A program made the translations under genes and the position numbers. Shown here one piece after another: positions 6,327 to 12,715 of a DNA stretch of 14,189 nt. Position 1 is the stretch's first letter; each line of letters starts with the position of its first letter. The notes under the pieces were generated by a model. It saw only the letters and a program-made list of their open reading frames with translations. It made no database searches and had not been told where the DNA came from. The stretch covers positions 1-14,189 of the forward strand of contig CAAGBE010000090.1 in the NCBI GenBank assembly GCA_900768005.1. Reading direction: 5' to 3'. The stretch is from Clostridia bacterium (lineage in GTDB: Bacteria; Bacillota; Clostridia; UMGS1883).

Positions 6327-6352
6327 AAAGTTTAAGATTTTTTGCAACCAAA

Positions 6353-6382
6353 AAAGGGAATCCGAGCACTCGGATTCCCTTT
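6353..6382 (-). terminator. Rho-independent terminator of gdhA
   Basis: AAAGGGAATCCGAG (6353-6366) pairs perfectly with 6369-6382, and on the minus strand the 3' arm runs into six T. It lies 20 bases after the gdhA stop. Pairing is nearly as strong on the plus strand, where the following bases are not T-rich. Confidence 0.92.
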
Positions 6383-6401
6383 GATGTGTTTAAAAAGTTT
6401 T

Positions 6402-7751
6402 TTAGCAAACGCCGTATGCAAGCATAGCTTCCATAACTTTCTTGAAGCCAGCGATGTTAGCACCTGCAACGAGGTCATAGCCAAGACCGTATTCTTCTGC
6501 AGCATCTGCGCTAACCTTGTGGATATTCTTCATTATACCCTTAAGCTTTTCGTCAACTTCTTCTGCGCTCCAGCTGTAACGCATAGAGTTCTGAGCCATT
6601 TCAAGTGCAGATACAGCAACGCCGCCTGCATTAACAGCTTTGGAAGGTCCTACGATAAGACCGCTGTCCTTGAGAAGTGAAACTGCTTCGTTTGTTGTGG
6701 GCATATTAGCAACTTCGATATAGTATTTTGTACCGTTAGCAATAATCTTCTTAGCTTCTTCGATACCGATTTCGTTCTGTGTAGCACAGGGCATGCAGAT
6801 ATCTGCCTTAACACCCCAGGGCTTTTCGCCTGCAAAGAACTGACAGCCAAACTTATCTGCATAATCCTGAGCGCGGTCACGGCCGGAAGCTCTCATTTCA
6901 AGCATAAAGTCAATCTTTTCCTGAGTTGTTACGCCGTCGGGATCGTATACATAGCCGTCGGGACCGGAAATTGTGATAACCTTACCACCGAGCTGAGCAA
7001 CCTTTGCAGCAACACCCCATGCAACGTTACCGAAGCCGGAGATTGCAACTGTCTTGCCCTCGATTGTTTCACCAAAATGCTTAAGCACTTCGCAAGCGTA
7101 ATATGTAGCACCGTAGCCTGTTGCTTCGGGACGGATAAGAGAACCGCCGTAGGAAAGACCCTTACCTGTAAGAACACCATTTTCCCAGCATCCCTTGATT
7201 CTCTTGTACTGACCGTAAAGGTAACCGATTTCTCTTGCACCTACACCGATATCGCCTGCAGGAACGTCAACATCGGGACCGATATGACGGTAAAGCTCTG
7301 TCATAAAGCTCTGGCAGAAACGCATGATTTCGCCGTCAGACTTACCTCTGGGGTCGAAATCGCTACCGCCCTTACCACCGCCGATGGGAAGACCTGTAAG
7401 GCTGTTTTTGAATGTCTGCTCGAAAGCGAGGAACTTCATGATAGAAAGGTTAACGGAAGGATGGAAACGAAGACCGCCCTTGAAAGGTCCGATAGCACCG
7501 TTGAACTGTACACGGAAACCGCGGTTAACCTGAACTTTGCCGTTGTCATCTACCCAAGGAACACGGAAGATAATCTGTCTTTCAGGCTCAACAAGTCTTT
7601 CAAAAAGACCTGTCTTAGCAAGCTCGGGACGCTGCTCAACAACGTGCTCGAGAGATTCAAGTACTTCTGTAACGGTCTGGATAAATTCAGGCTCGTTAGC
7701 ATCTTTTTTCTTAACGTTTTCCAAAACGCTGAGTAAGTATTCGTTTTTCAT
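6402..7751 (-). CDS. gdhA: Glutamate dehydrogenase (hexameric, NAD(P)-dependent)
   Basis: The enzyme interconverts glutamate and 2-oxoglutarate plus ammonia and sits at the junction of nitrogen assimilation and amino acid fermentation in the cytoplasm. The 449-residue product is the length of the roughly 450-residue hexameric bacterial family. Substrate and catalytic residues are visible: K91 in GPFKGGLRFHP, K115 in FEQTFKNSLTG, K127 in PIGGGKGGSDFDP and D167 in VPAGDIGVGAREIG, matching Clostridium symbiosum K89, K113, K125 and D165 with an offset of two. The Rossmann loop is GFGNVAWG at 239-246. The coenzyme-discriminating stretch ISGPDGYVYDPDG strongly resembles the NAD-dependent C. symbiosum enzyme, so NAD use is plausible despite the gdhA name. 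A GGAGG site and a consensus promoter predict high expression; it is monocistronic. Confidence 0.97.
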   Translation of the reverse strand: MKNEYLLSVLENVKKKDANEPEFIQTVTEVLESLEHVVEQRPELAKTGLFERLVEPERQIIFRVPWVDDNGKVQVNRGFRVQFNGAIGPFKGGLRFHPSVNLSIMKFLAFEQTFKNSLTGLPIGGGKGGSDFDPRGKSDGEIMRFCQSFMTELYRHIGPDVDVPAGDIGVGAREIGYLYGQYKRIKGCWENGVLTGKGLSYGGSLIRPEATGYGATYYACEVLKHFGETIEGKTVAISGFGNVAWGVAAKVAQLGGKVITISGPDGYVYDPDGVTTQEKIDFMLEMRASGRDRAQDYADKFGCQFFAGEKPWGVKADICMPCATQNEIGIEEAKKIIANGTKYYIEVANMPTTNEAVSLLKDSGLIVGPSKAVNAGGVAVSALEMAQNSMRYSWSAEEVDEKLKGIMKNIHKVSADAAEEYGLGYDLVAGANIAGFKKVMEAMLAYGVC

Positions 7752-7792
7752 AATAAAAAACCTCCAATTTTACAAAATTCTACATTAGGGAT

Positions 7793-7821
7793 ATTATAAC
7801 ACCGTGAAAAAATGATGTCAA
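7793..7821 (-). promoter_or_regulatory. Consensus sigma-A promoter of gdhA
   Basis: On the minus strand a perfect TTGACA (complement of 7816-7821) and a perfect TATAAT (complement of 7793-7798) have an ideal 17-base spacer that ends in GTGT. The predicted leader is about 35 bases and carries GGAGG. This is the closest match to consensus in the window and implies strong vegetative expression. It fills most of the gap between mutS2 and gdhA. Confidence 0.93.
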
Positions 7822-7869
7822 CATATTTTTACTGTTTGAAATCCGTTCATATTCACGATTTTTGCTTTT

Positions 7870-10248
7870 TTATTTAATTTCAACCACGGTTACGCCTGCC
7901 TCACCCTCTCCGTATCGGCCGGGACGGAAGCTTTTTGCATGGGGATGGTGACGGAGCATATCGGAAATGGCACTGCGAAGTGCACCCGTACCCTTGCCGT
8001 GTATAATAGTTACTGTTTCAAAATGCGAAAGTGCCGCATCGTCAAGGTATTTGTCAACAAGAAGCAGTGCATCATCAACAGTTTCACCGCGGAGGTCAAG
8101 CTCCATCTTCACGTCGCTGTACATACGGCTTTCGGTTGAAATGTAGCTGTGGGCTTCTTTCTTCTTTTTCTCTTCCTTGGCAGGAGCAAGGGCGTTTACA
8201 TTGGTTTTTATCTTGAGTATTCCAACCTGCACCGTAAGGTCGCCCTTTTTGTCGGGGAGAGTCAGGACATTGCCCATGGAATTCATAGTAGTAACCTCTA
8301 CCACCTGACCGAGAGTGATTTTCTTGGGGTCAAGACGTTTTTTGGACTTATTCTTAAATACATCCTCGCTGAGCTTACCCTCGGCTCTGTCAAGTCCCTT
8401 CTTAAGCTCGCGTCTGCCCTCCTCAATAGCGGCACGGTTATTGCTTGCCGATTCTTCGAAGAGCTTCTGCATCTTTTTAACGATTTCATCGGCTTCCTTT
8501 TTCGCCTGCTCGTATATCTTTTTCGCATCACGGCGTGCATCGTTAAGAAGCTTTTCTCTCTGTGCCTTGATACGGCTTCTTTCCTTTTCAGCCTCCTGCT
8601 TCTGTGCAAGGGACTGTGCCTTTGCCTCCGTAGCTTCGTCCAATTCCTGCTGTGCCTTTGCGCGGTGCTCTTCAAGGGATGTAATTACATCCTCAAAACG
8701 GGTGTTTTCCCCGTCAATAAGCTCTCTCGCACGGTCAATAACATCATCGGAAAGCCCCAGCCTTTTTGAAATGGCAAAAGCATTACTCTTTCCCGGAACA
8801 CCGATAAGAAGTTTATAGGTAGGGCGGAGTGATGCCACGTCAAACTCACAAGCGGCATTTTCAACACGGTCGGTGGAAAGTGCGTACAGCTTGATTTCGC
8901 TGTAATGAGTGGTTGCGGCAACCTTTGCACCAAGGCTTCTTGCCCTTTCTAAAATGGCAATGGCAAGTGCCGCACCCTCCGTCGGGTCAGTTCCCGAACA
9001 AAGCTCGTCAAAAAGAATAAGGGAATTGTAGTTTGCATTATCAAGAATTTTTATAATGTTTGTCATATGTGCCGAAAAGGTACTGAGCGATTGCTCAATT
9101 GACTGTTCGTCACCAATGTCGGCAAAAATACTGTCAAATACGGAAATCTGGCTTCCGCTTCCTGCGGGAATTGCAAGTCCCGACTGTGCCATCAGGGTAA
9201 AAAGCCCCAGAGTTTTAAGGGAAACAGTCTTCCCGCCCGTGTTTGGACCTGTTATCACCAAGGTATCAAAGTCTTTTCCAAGATATATGTCTGTGGGAAC
9301 AACTTTTTTTGGGTCAATTAATGGGTGTCTGCCCTTTTTTATATTAATAATTCCGTCGTGGTTAAGCTCCGGTATGGAAGCATTCATCTTCCGTGAAAGC
9401 TTTCCCTTGGCAAATGCGAAGTCAAGGTCGATAATTGTCCTGTAATTTGTCGATATTACCTCTGCAAATTCACTGACAAAAGAGGAAAGCTCTATAAGGA
9501 TTCTTTCAATCTCGTCCTTTTCCTGAGAGTGAAGCTCACGGAGTTTGTTGTTTATCTCAACTGCCGCCATAGGCTCAACGAAAAGAGTAGCACCGCTGGC
9601 AGAACTGTCGTGAACAACTCCGGGAACCTGCCCCTTGTGTTCACTCTTGACTGGGATAACGTATCTGTCACCGCGCATTGATACAATGGGCTCCTGCAGG
9701 AGATTTGCGTAGGAGGGGGAGTGTACCATATCGTTTAAAACGTCGCGGATTTTGGAATGGAGAGAACGCATCTTTCTGCGGATAGAAAGAAGTTCCGAAG
9801 AGGCATCGTCAGCCATTTCCTCATCGCTTAATATTGCAGAAAAAATAGCATTTTCAAGCTTTTTGTTTTCTGTAAGTGCGGAAAACAGAGTGTTTAAAGT
9901 CGGAAAAATCTCGCTGTAACCGTCTTCTTCAAAATAGCGGATAAGCCCTCTTGCCATTCTTAACGTATGGGCAACAGAAAGAAGCTCGCTCATAGAAAGT
10001 GTACCGCCTGCGGCACTCCTTTTTGCGGCACCCAGAACATTTCTGACAGGGCTTATGGGCGGAGTGCCTTTTTTTATAATAAGACTCTCTGCCTCGCTTG
10101 TAAAGGAAAGAAGCTCTCTCGCTTCGTAGATATTTTCCACAGGCAACAATGCGCCGGAGCGCTCACGCGCTTCGACGCATACTGCCATATCCTTAAGCAT
10201 TTCGCGTATTGAATTAAATTCAAGAACTCTTAATGTGCGTTCTTCCAT
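7870..10248 (-). CDS. mutS2: MutS2 family ATPase / Smr endonuclease
   Basis: MutS2 proteins lack the mismatch-recognition domain of MutS; they are linked to suppression of homologous recombination and, in Bacillus, to splitting collided ribosomes (RqcU). The 792 residues match the usual length of about 785. The order is an N-terminal lever/core region, the ATPase with Walker A GPNTGGKT at 334-341, Walker B ILFDEL at 411-416 and a family stretch FADIGDEQSIEQSLSTFSAH at about 375-394, a charged coiled coil at about 510-620, then a C-terminal Smr nuclease domain at about 715-792 with LDLRG at 717-721 and HGKGTG at 750-755. The AAAAGGA ribosome binding site is about 10 bases from the ATG and lies in a small hairpin (10260-10274). 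I see no clear promoter. The gene-free inverted-repeat region lies directly upstream. Confidence 0.97.
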   Translation of the reverse strand: MEERTLRVLEFNSIREMLKDMAVCVEARERSGALLPVENIYEARELLSFTSEAESLIIKKGTPPISPVRNVLGAAKRSAAGGTLSMSELLSVAHTLRMARGLIRYFEEDGYSEIFPTLNTLFSALTENKKLENAIFSAILSDEEMADDASSELLSIRRKMRSLHSKIRDVLNDMVHSPSYANLLQEPIVSMRGDRYVIPVKSEHKGQVPGVVHDSSASGATLFVEPMAAVEINNKLRELHSQEKDEIERILIELSSFVSEFAEVISTNYRTIIDLDFAFAKGKLSRKMNASIPELNHDGIINIKKGRHPLIDPKKVVPTDIYLGKDFDTLVITGPNTGGKTVSLKTLGLFTLMAQSGLAIPAGSGSQISVFDSIFADIGDEQSIEQSLSTFSAHMTNIIKILDNANYNSLILFDELCSGTDPTEGAALAIAILERARSLGAKVAATTHYSEIKLYALSTDRVENAACEFDVASLRPTYKLLIGVPGKSNAFAISKRLGLSDDVIDRARELIDGENTRFEDVITSLEEHRAKAQQELDEATEAKAQSLAQKQEAEKERSRIKAQREKLLNDARRDAKKIYEQAKKEADEIVKKMQKLFEESASNNRAAIEEGRRELKKGLDRAEGKLSEDVFKNKSKKRLDPKKITLGQVVEVTTMNSMGNVLTLPDKKGDLTVQVGILKIKTNVNALAPAKEEKKKKEAHSYISTESRMYSDVKMELDLRGETVDDALLLVDKYLDDAALSHFETVTIIHGKGTGALRSAISDMLRHHPHAKSFRPGRYGEGEAGVTVVEIK

Positions 10249-10259
10249 TGGTTATCAGT

Positions 10260-10274
10260 CCTTTTGCTAAAAGG
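10260..10274 (-). promoter_or_regulatory. Small hairpin over the mutS2 ribosome binding site
   Basis: CCTTTT (10260-10265) pairs with AAAAGG (10269-10274) across a 3-base loop. In the minus-strand RNA the AAAAGG half is the mutS2 ribosome binding site, so pairing would hide it. The stem is short and A/U-rich, and any effect is likely modest. Confidence 0.35.
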
Positions 10275-10299
10275 TATTTTGTCGAAAATTTGTTTTTGA

Positions 10300-10422
10300 T
10301 TGCAGAAGTGCAAACTATTCTGCGGAGTCGCAGAGGATGTTGTACTTTTGGGAGCCAAAAGTACCAAAAACGCGGGGGTTCCGATTCCCCCGCACCCCCG
10401 AAACGGCCTCGCAGGGGCGTAA
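10300..10422 (-). repeat. Left arm of the inverted-repeat element
   Basis: This 123-base arm holds four successive hairpins: TTGCA/TGCAA (10300-10313), TCTGCG/CGCAGA with loop GAGT (10319-10334), a perfect 10-bp GTACTTTTGG/CCAAAAGTAC (10342-10364), and GCGGGGG/CCCCCGC (10372-10393). It ends in CGAAACGGCCTCGCAGGGGC plus GTAA. Its outer end points toward mutS2. Confidence 0.8.
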
Positions 10423-10524
10423 AAAAGAAAAAATTCTTTCTTAAAAACTGAAATAGTATCGTTTTTCGAAATTATTTGTTTTGGTGTCGCCGTCCTAAAA
10501 GGAAAACTTATTTCCTTGCGGACT

Positions 10525-10567
10525 AAAAATCGCTCGTCAGCAGCGGAAGTCGATACGAGCGATTTTT
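10525..10567. other. Strong hairpin inside the element, possible bidirectional terminator
   Basis: AAAAATCGCTCGT (10525-10537) pairs perfectly over 13 bp with 10555-10567, with a 17-base loop. Both strands finish the stem with five T, so it could stop transcription in either direction. It is one of several hairpins in the 378-base interior; others are GTCC/GGAC with AGGAAA/TTTCCT near 10492-10524 and TGAAATTGC/GCAATTTCA near 10655-10700. I see no start codon with a ribosome binding site in this interior. Confidence 0.5.
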
Positions 10568-10800
10568 ACGCCAGTCAACAAAGAATTTCTCAAAACCCGA
10601 CTATTCTGCCCAAGCACTAAACTACGGTTTTTGCAAATTTTCTGTCGGCTACCGTGAAATTGCGAGCATCATTTTCCTCTGCAGGCGAGCAATTTCAGGC
10701 GAACAGGCAACTGAGTGTTGCCTTAAAGCCGGCGGTTCAAAGACGGAAAACTGGCAAAAACGAAAACAATATAGTAAAAGAAAAGCACGCCCAAGAAACA

Positions 10801-10951
10801 TTACGCCCCTGCGAGGGCGTTTCAAGGGGTTATGGGGTCATAGGGGAGCTAAGGGGGAAATCGCAATCCCCCTGCTCCCCTATAAAAGCTTTTTGGCTCC
10901 CAAAAGCACCATGTCCTCTGCGACTCCGCAGAATGGCTTGCACTTCTGCAA
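10801..10951 (+). repeat. Right arm of the inverted-repeat element
   Basis: This 151-base arm is the reverse-complement counterpart of the left arm. It keeps the CGCCCCTGCGAGGGCG end, the GCTTTTTGG/CCAAAAGC hairpin (10888-10907), the CTGCGACTCCGCAG hairpin and the TTGCA/TGCAA end. In place of the left arm's GCGGGGG hairpin it has a longer, different stem: TAGGGGAGC (10841-10849) and AGGGGGA (10852-10858) pairing with TCCCCCT (10867-10873) and GCTCCCCTA (10874-10882). Its outer 37 bases are the copy also found at 6290-6326. Confidence 0.8.
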
Positions 10952-10966
10952 ATATTATGTTATAAT
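10938..10966 (+). promoter_or_regulatory. Promoter of yitT with -35 inside the repeat end
   Basis: TTGCAC (10938-10943) and TATAAT (10961-10966) are separated by exactly 17 bases. The -35 lies in the outermost 14 bases of the right repeat arm and the -10 lies just outside it. The predicted start is near 10973, giving a leader of about 26 bases to the yitT ATG. Confidence 0.7.
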
Positions 10967-10998
10967 AACCATATCCCATTCTCCGAGGTAATTAAACT

Positions 10999-11889
10999 AT
11001 GAATTTAAAAGAAAAGCTTTCCAGACTTCAGTTTTCAAACTTTATACTTCTGACCATTGCAGGTTTTATAAACGCATTTGGTGTTACCGTATTTTTAGCT
11101 CCCGTAAAGCTTTATGACAGCGGCATTTCAGGAACATCAATGTTTCTCTCTCAGATTACTCCCGAATATCTCACCCTCTCCATTTTCCTTCTTCTGCTGA
11201 ACATTCCGCTGTTTTTATACGGACTTAAAAAGCAGGGTGTAAGCTTTACCGTCTATTCCCTTTATGCGGTTGCAATCTATTCATTGGGAGCGTGGCTTAT
11301 TACCGATGTCCTGCCCATTGATGTCAGTATGGCTTCTCCCCTTGCAGGCGAGGATTTGCTCCTTTGCGCAATATTCGGCGGACTTATATCCGGTATGGGA
11401 AGCGGTCTTACCATACGCTACGGCGGGGCTATTGACGGCATTGAGGTTATGGCAGTAATTTTTGCAAAGAAGCTCAGTATATCAGTTGGTACATTTGTCA
11501 TGATGTACAATGTTCTTTTATATATCGTTTGCGGAATCAGTATGGGAAGCTGGATTCTTCCCCTTTATTCAATCGTTACTTACGGGGCGGCACTCAAAAC
11601 TGTGGACTTTATCGTTGAGGGTCTTGACCGTTCAAAGGCGGTTATGATTATAACCGAAAAGCCCAAGGATATTACAAGTGCACTTATAGAGGAATTTGGT
11701 TGCGGTACAACAAATATTCCCGCCGTGGGCGGTTATTCAGGCAAGGAAAAAACCGTTATTTACTTTATCGTAAACCGATTTGAAATTGCCAAGACAAAGG
11801 CTATTGTTCACGCGGTTGACACATCCGCATTTATGACAATTACCGAGGTTGCGGATGTGTTTGTAAGTCCTTCTGCAGACAATCAATAA
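10999..11889 (+). CDS. YitT family membrane protein with C-terminal DUF2179 domain
   Basis: YitT family proteins are widespread Firmicute membrane proteins of unknown transport or signalling role. The 296 residues match the usual 280-300. The N-terminal two thirds contain about six hydrophobic segments (about 15-35, 56-73, 80-101, 119-138, 163-180 and 184-200) with the motif GFINAFGVTVFLAPVKLYDSG and glycine-rich GGLISGMGSGLTIRYGGAIDG. The soluble C-terminal part after about residue 205 carries SKAVMIITEKPKDITSALIE, a GCGTTNIPAVGGYSGKEKTVIYFIVNR stretch and HAVDTSAFMTITEVADVFV, typical of DUF2179. A GAGGT site precedes the ATG. Its promoter seems to borrow a repeat-derived -35. A separate promoter for the next gene follows. 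Confidence 0.94.
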   Translation: MNLKEKLSRLQFSNFILLTIAGFINAFGVTVFLAPVKLYDSGISGTSMFLSQITPEYLTLSIFLLLLNIPLFLYGLKKQGVSFTVYSLYAVAIYSLGAWLITDVLPIDVSMASPLAGEDLLLCAIFGGLISGMGSGLTIRYGGAIDGIEVMAVIFAKKLSISVGTFVMMYNVLLYIVCGISMGSWILPLYSIVTYGAALKTVDFIVEGLDRSKAVMIITEKPKDITSALIEEFGCGTTNIPAVGGYSGKEKTVIYFIVNRFEIAKTKAIVHAVDTSAFMTITEVADVFVSPSADNQ

Positions 11890-11892
11890 GCC

Positions 11893-11921
11893 TTGCTTTT
11901 CTAAAACAATTGTGATAAAAT
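11893..11921 (+). promoter_or_regulatory. Sigma-A type promoter of the DtxR-like regulator
   Basis: TTGCTT (11893-11898) and TAAAAT (11916-11921) are separated by 17 bases and lie entirely within the 62-base gap after yitT. The leader is about 24 bases and carries GGAGGG. Confidence 0.65.
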
Positions 11922-11951
11922 GTAGGCAATGACTTTTATGGAGGGAAATCC

Positions 11952-12326
11952 ATGAGGATAAAGGAATCAGCGGAAAATTATCTTGAAACCATTTATATGC
12001 TTTCAAAAAAAGCTAAATATGTCAGAAGTATTGATGTTGCAAACGAGCTTGGTTTTTCAAAGGCAAGTGTTTCCGTGGCTATGAAATCATTCCGTGAAGA
12101 GGGTTATATTGTAACTGATGCCGACGGCGGAATAACACTCACGGGAAAGGGGCTTTCCATTGCGGAGAGGATGTGCGAGAGGCATAATGTAATTGCAAGT
12201 GCACTTATTGCTTTGGGGGTCAGCGAGGAAACTGCATATGTTGACAGTTGTAAAATCGAGCACGATATAAGTGAAGAAAGCTTTGAAAAAATTAAGGGAT
12301 TTCTTGCCAAACACACTGAAAATTAA
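11952..12326 (+). CDS. DtxR/MntR family metal-dependent transcriptional regulator, short form
   Basis: Members repress metal uptake or induce efflux genes when Fe(II) or Mn(II) binds. The 124 residues hold a winged helix-turn-helix (about 1-70, recognition helix near SKASVSVAMKSF) and a dimerisation/metal domain (about 71-120), with no SH3-like third domain, as in MntR. Putative metal ligands can be aligned: E12, H78, E103 and H104 are kept. The first ligand (Asp8 in MntR, Met10 in DtxR) is N9, the position of MntR Glu99 is C100 as in DtxR/IdeR, and the DtxR Glu83 position is A82. Metal choice is therefore unclear. GGAGG lies 7 bases before the ATG. No metal transporter is adjacent, so its targets are probably elsewhere. 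Confidence 0.9.
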   Translation: MRIKESAENYLETIYMLSKKAKYVRSIDVANELGFSKASVSVAMKSFREEGYIVTDADGGITLTGKGLSIAERMCERHNVIASALIALGVSEETAYVDSCKIEHDISEESFEKIKGFLAKHTEN

Positions 12327-12337
12327 CAACAATATTT

Positions 12338-12377
12338 CAATAGTTACACTTATGTTAAAATTGTGTTACTGCTATTG
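12338..12377. promoter_or_regulatory. Imperfect dyad overlapping the ireB -35 box
   Basis: CAATAG (12338-12343) pairs with CTATTG (12372-12377) and ACAC (12346-12349) pairs with GTGT (12363-12366) around an A/T-rich centre. It could be a weak hairpin ending the regulator's transcript or an operator, since its right half overlaps the -35 of the next promoter. The imperfect match and AT richness limit confidence. Confidence 0.35.
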
Positions 12378-12403
12378 CAAAACCACATCATGTAGTGTAT
12401 TAT
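12375..12403 (+). promoter_or_regulatory. Sigma-A type promoter of ireB
   Basis: TTGCAA (12375-12380) and TATTAT (12398-12403) are separated by 17 bases. The predicted start is about 23 bases before the ATG and the leader carries AAAGGAGTGA. ireB thus appears to have its own promoter. Confidence 0.7.
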
Positions 12404-12432
12404 GTAACTAGATAGAAAAGGAGTGACCGACT

Positions 12433-12684
12433 ATGGCAAACAATCAGACAACTCATATTGACATCTGCAAAACACGTGATACGGAAATTGATGCTATCAT
12501 CTGCCGTGTCCATGAGGCATTGGTTGAAAAGGGGTATGACCCCATAAGCCAGCTTGTCGGTTATATTATGTCGGGCGACCCCACATATATTACGGGACAC
12601 AAGGGTGCGAGAAGCCTCATCACAAAGGTTGAGCGTGACGAAATACTTGAAGTGGTGTTTCGTAAGTATCTTGCTGATAAATAA
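12433..12684 (+). CDS. ireB: IreB family regulatory phosphoprotein (UPF0297/YrzL)
   Basis: IreB is a small dimeric cytoplasmic protein phosphorylated on threonine by the PASTA kinase IreK/PrkC; in Enterococcus it lowers cephalosporin resistance. The 83-residue product has the family core [20 protein letters not shown] followed by HKGAR, the conserved VERDEILE and a C-terminal YL. T6, T7 and T14 in the flexible N-terminus ([16 protein letters not shown]) are candidate phosphorylation sites by position only. The ATG follows AAAGGAGTGA. In many Firmicutes this gene sits between alaS and the ruvX-like gene; here neither is present, and its neighbours are a DtxR-like regulator and the convergent his operon. 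Confidence 0.95.
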   Translation: MANNQTTHIDICKTRDTEIDAIICRVHEALVEKGYDPISQLVGYIMSGDPTYITGHKGARSLITKVERDEILEVVFRKYLADK

Positions 12685-12689
12685 AAAGA

Positions 12690-12715
12690 AAGGTTTTCGC
12701 TTTGGCGAAAACCTT
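12690..12715. terminator. Bidirectional terminator between ireB and hisJ
   Basis: AAGGTTTTCGC (12690-12700) pairs perfectly with GCGAAAACCTT (12705-12715) around a 4-base loop. It begins 5 bases after the ireB stop and overlaps the hisJ stop codon. The minus strand continues TTTCTTTTTATTT, a good U-tract for hisJ; the plus strand continues ATTTGTTT for ireB. Confidence 0.9.

Larger units (their letters stand above)
10300..10951. mobile_element. 652-bp inverted-repeat element without coding sequence (MITE-like)
   Basis: The two ends are inverted copies of one repeat. The outermost 14 bases, TTGCAGAAGTGCAA (10300-10313) and TTGCACTTCTGCAA (10938-10951), are exact reverse complements. The innermost 23 bases (10400-10422 and 10801-10823) agree at all but about one position, starting TTACGCCCCTGCGAGG on the plus strand. 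Between the arms lie 378 bases (10423-10800) with several hairpins and no convincing gene. No transposase and no obvious target-site duplication is seen. This could be a non-autonomous mobile element, or two REP-like repeats inserted in opposite directions around a non-coding region. It fills most of the 750-base gap between mutS2 and yitT. Confidence 0.6.

Noticed and set aside
6322..6346. TGCAAAAA/TTTTTGCA hairpin as a terminator of the 61-residue gene
   Set aside because: The stem is A/T-rich and neither strand has a following T-run, so I did not list it as a terminator; the neighbouring gdhA terminator is clear.
7077..7736. 219-codon plus-strand frame opposite gdhA
   Set aside because: It lies wholly antisense to a highly conserved enzyme gene, lacks a ribosome binding site and encodes nothing recognisable.
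7826..7869. Terminator for mutS2
   Set aside because: Only a weak AAATC/GATTT stem without a T-run is visible in the short gap, so no terminator could be supported.
8149..8818. Plus-strand frames of 167-206 codons opposite mutS2
   Set aside because: They mirror the Glu/Lys-rich coiled coil of MutS2, which reads as a Leu/Phe/Ser-rich product on the other strand; this is a composition artefact.
10654..10965. 103-codon plus-strand open frame before yitT
   Set aside because: It has no ribosome binding site, runs through the interior hairpins and the whole right repeat arm, and overlaps the yitT promoter. Its translation is low-complexity basic sequence with no recognisable motif.
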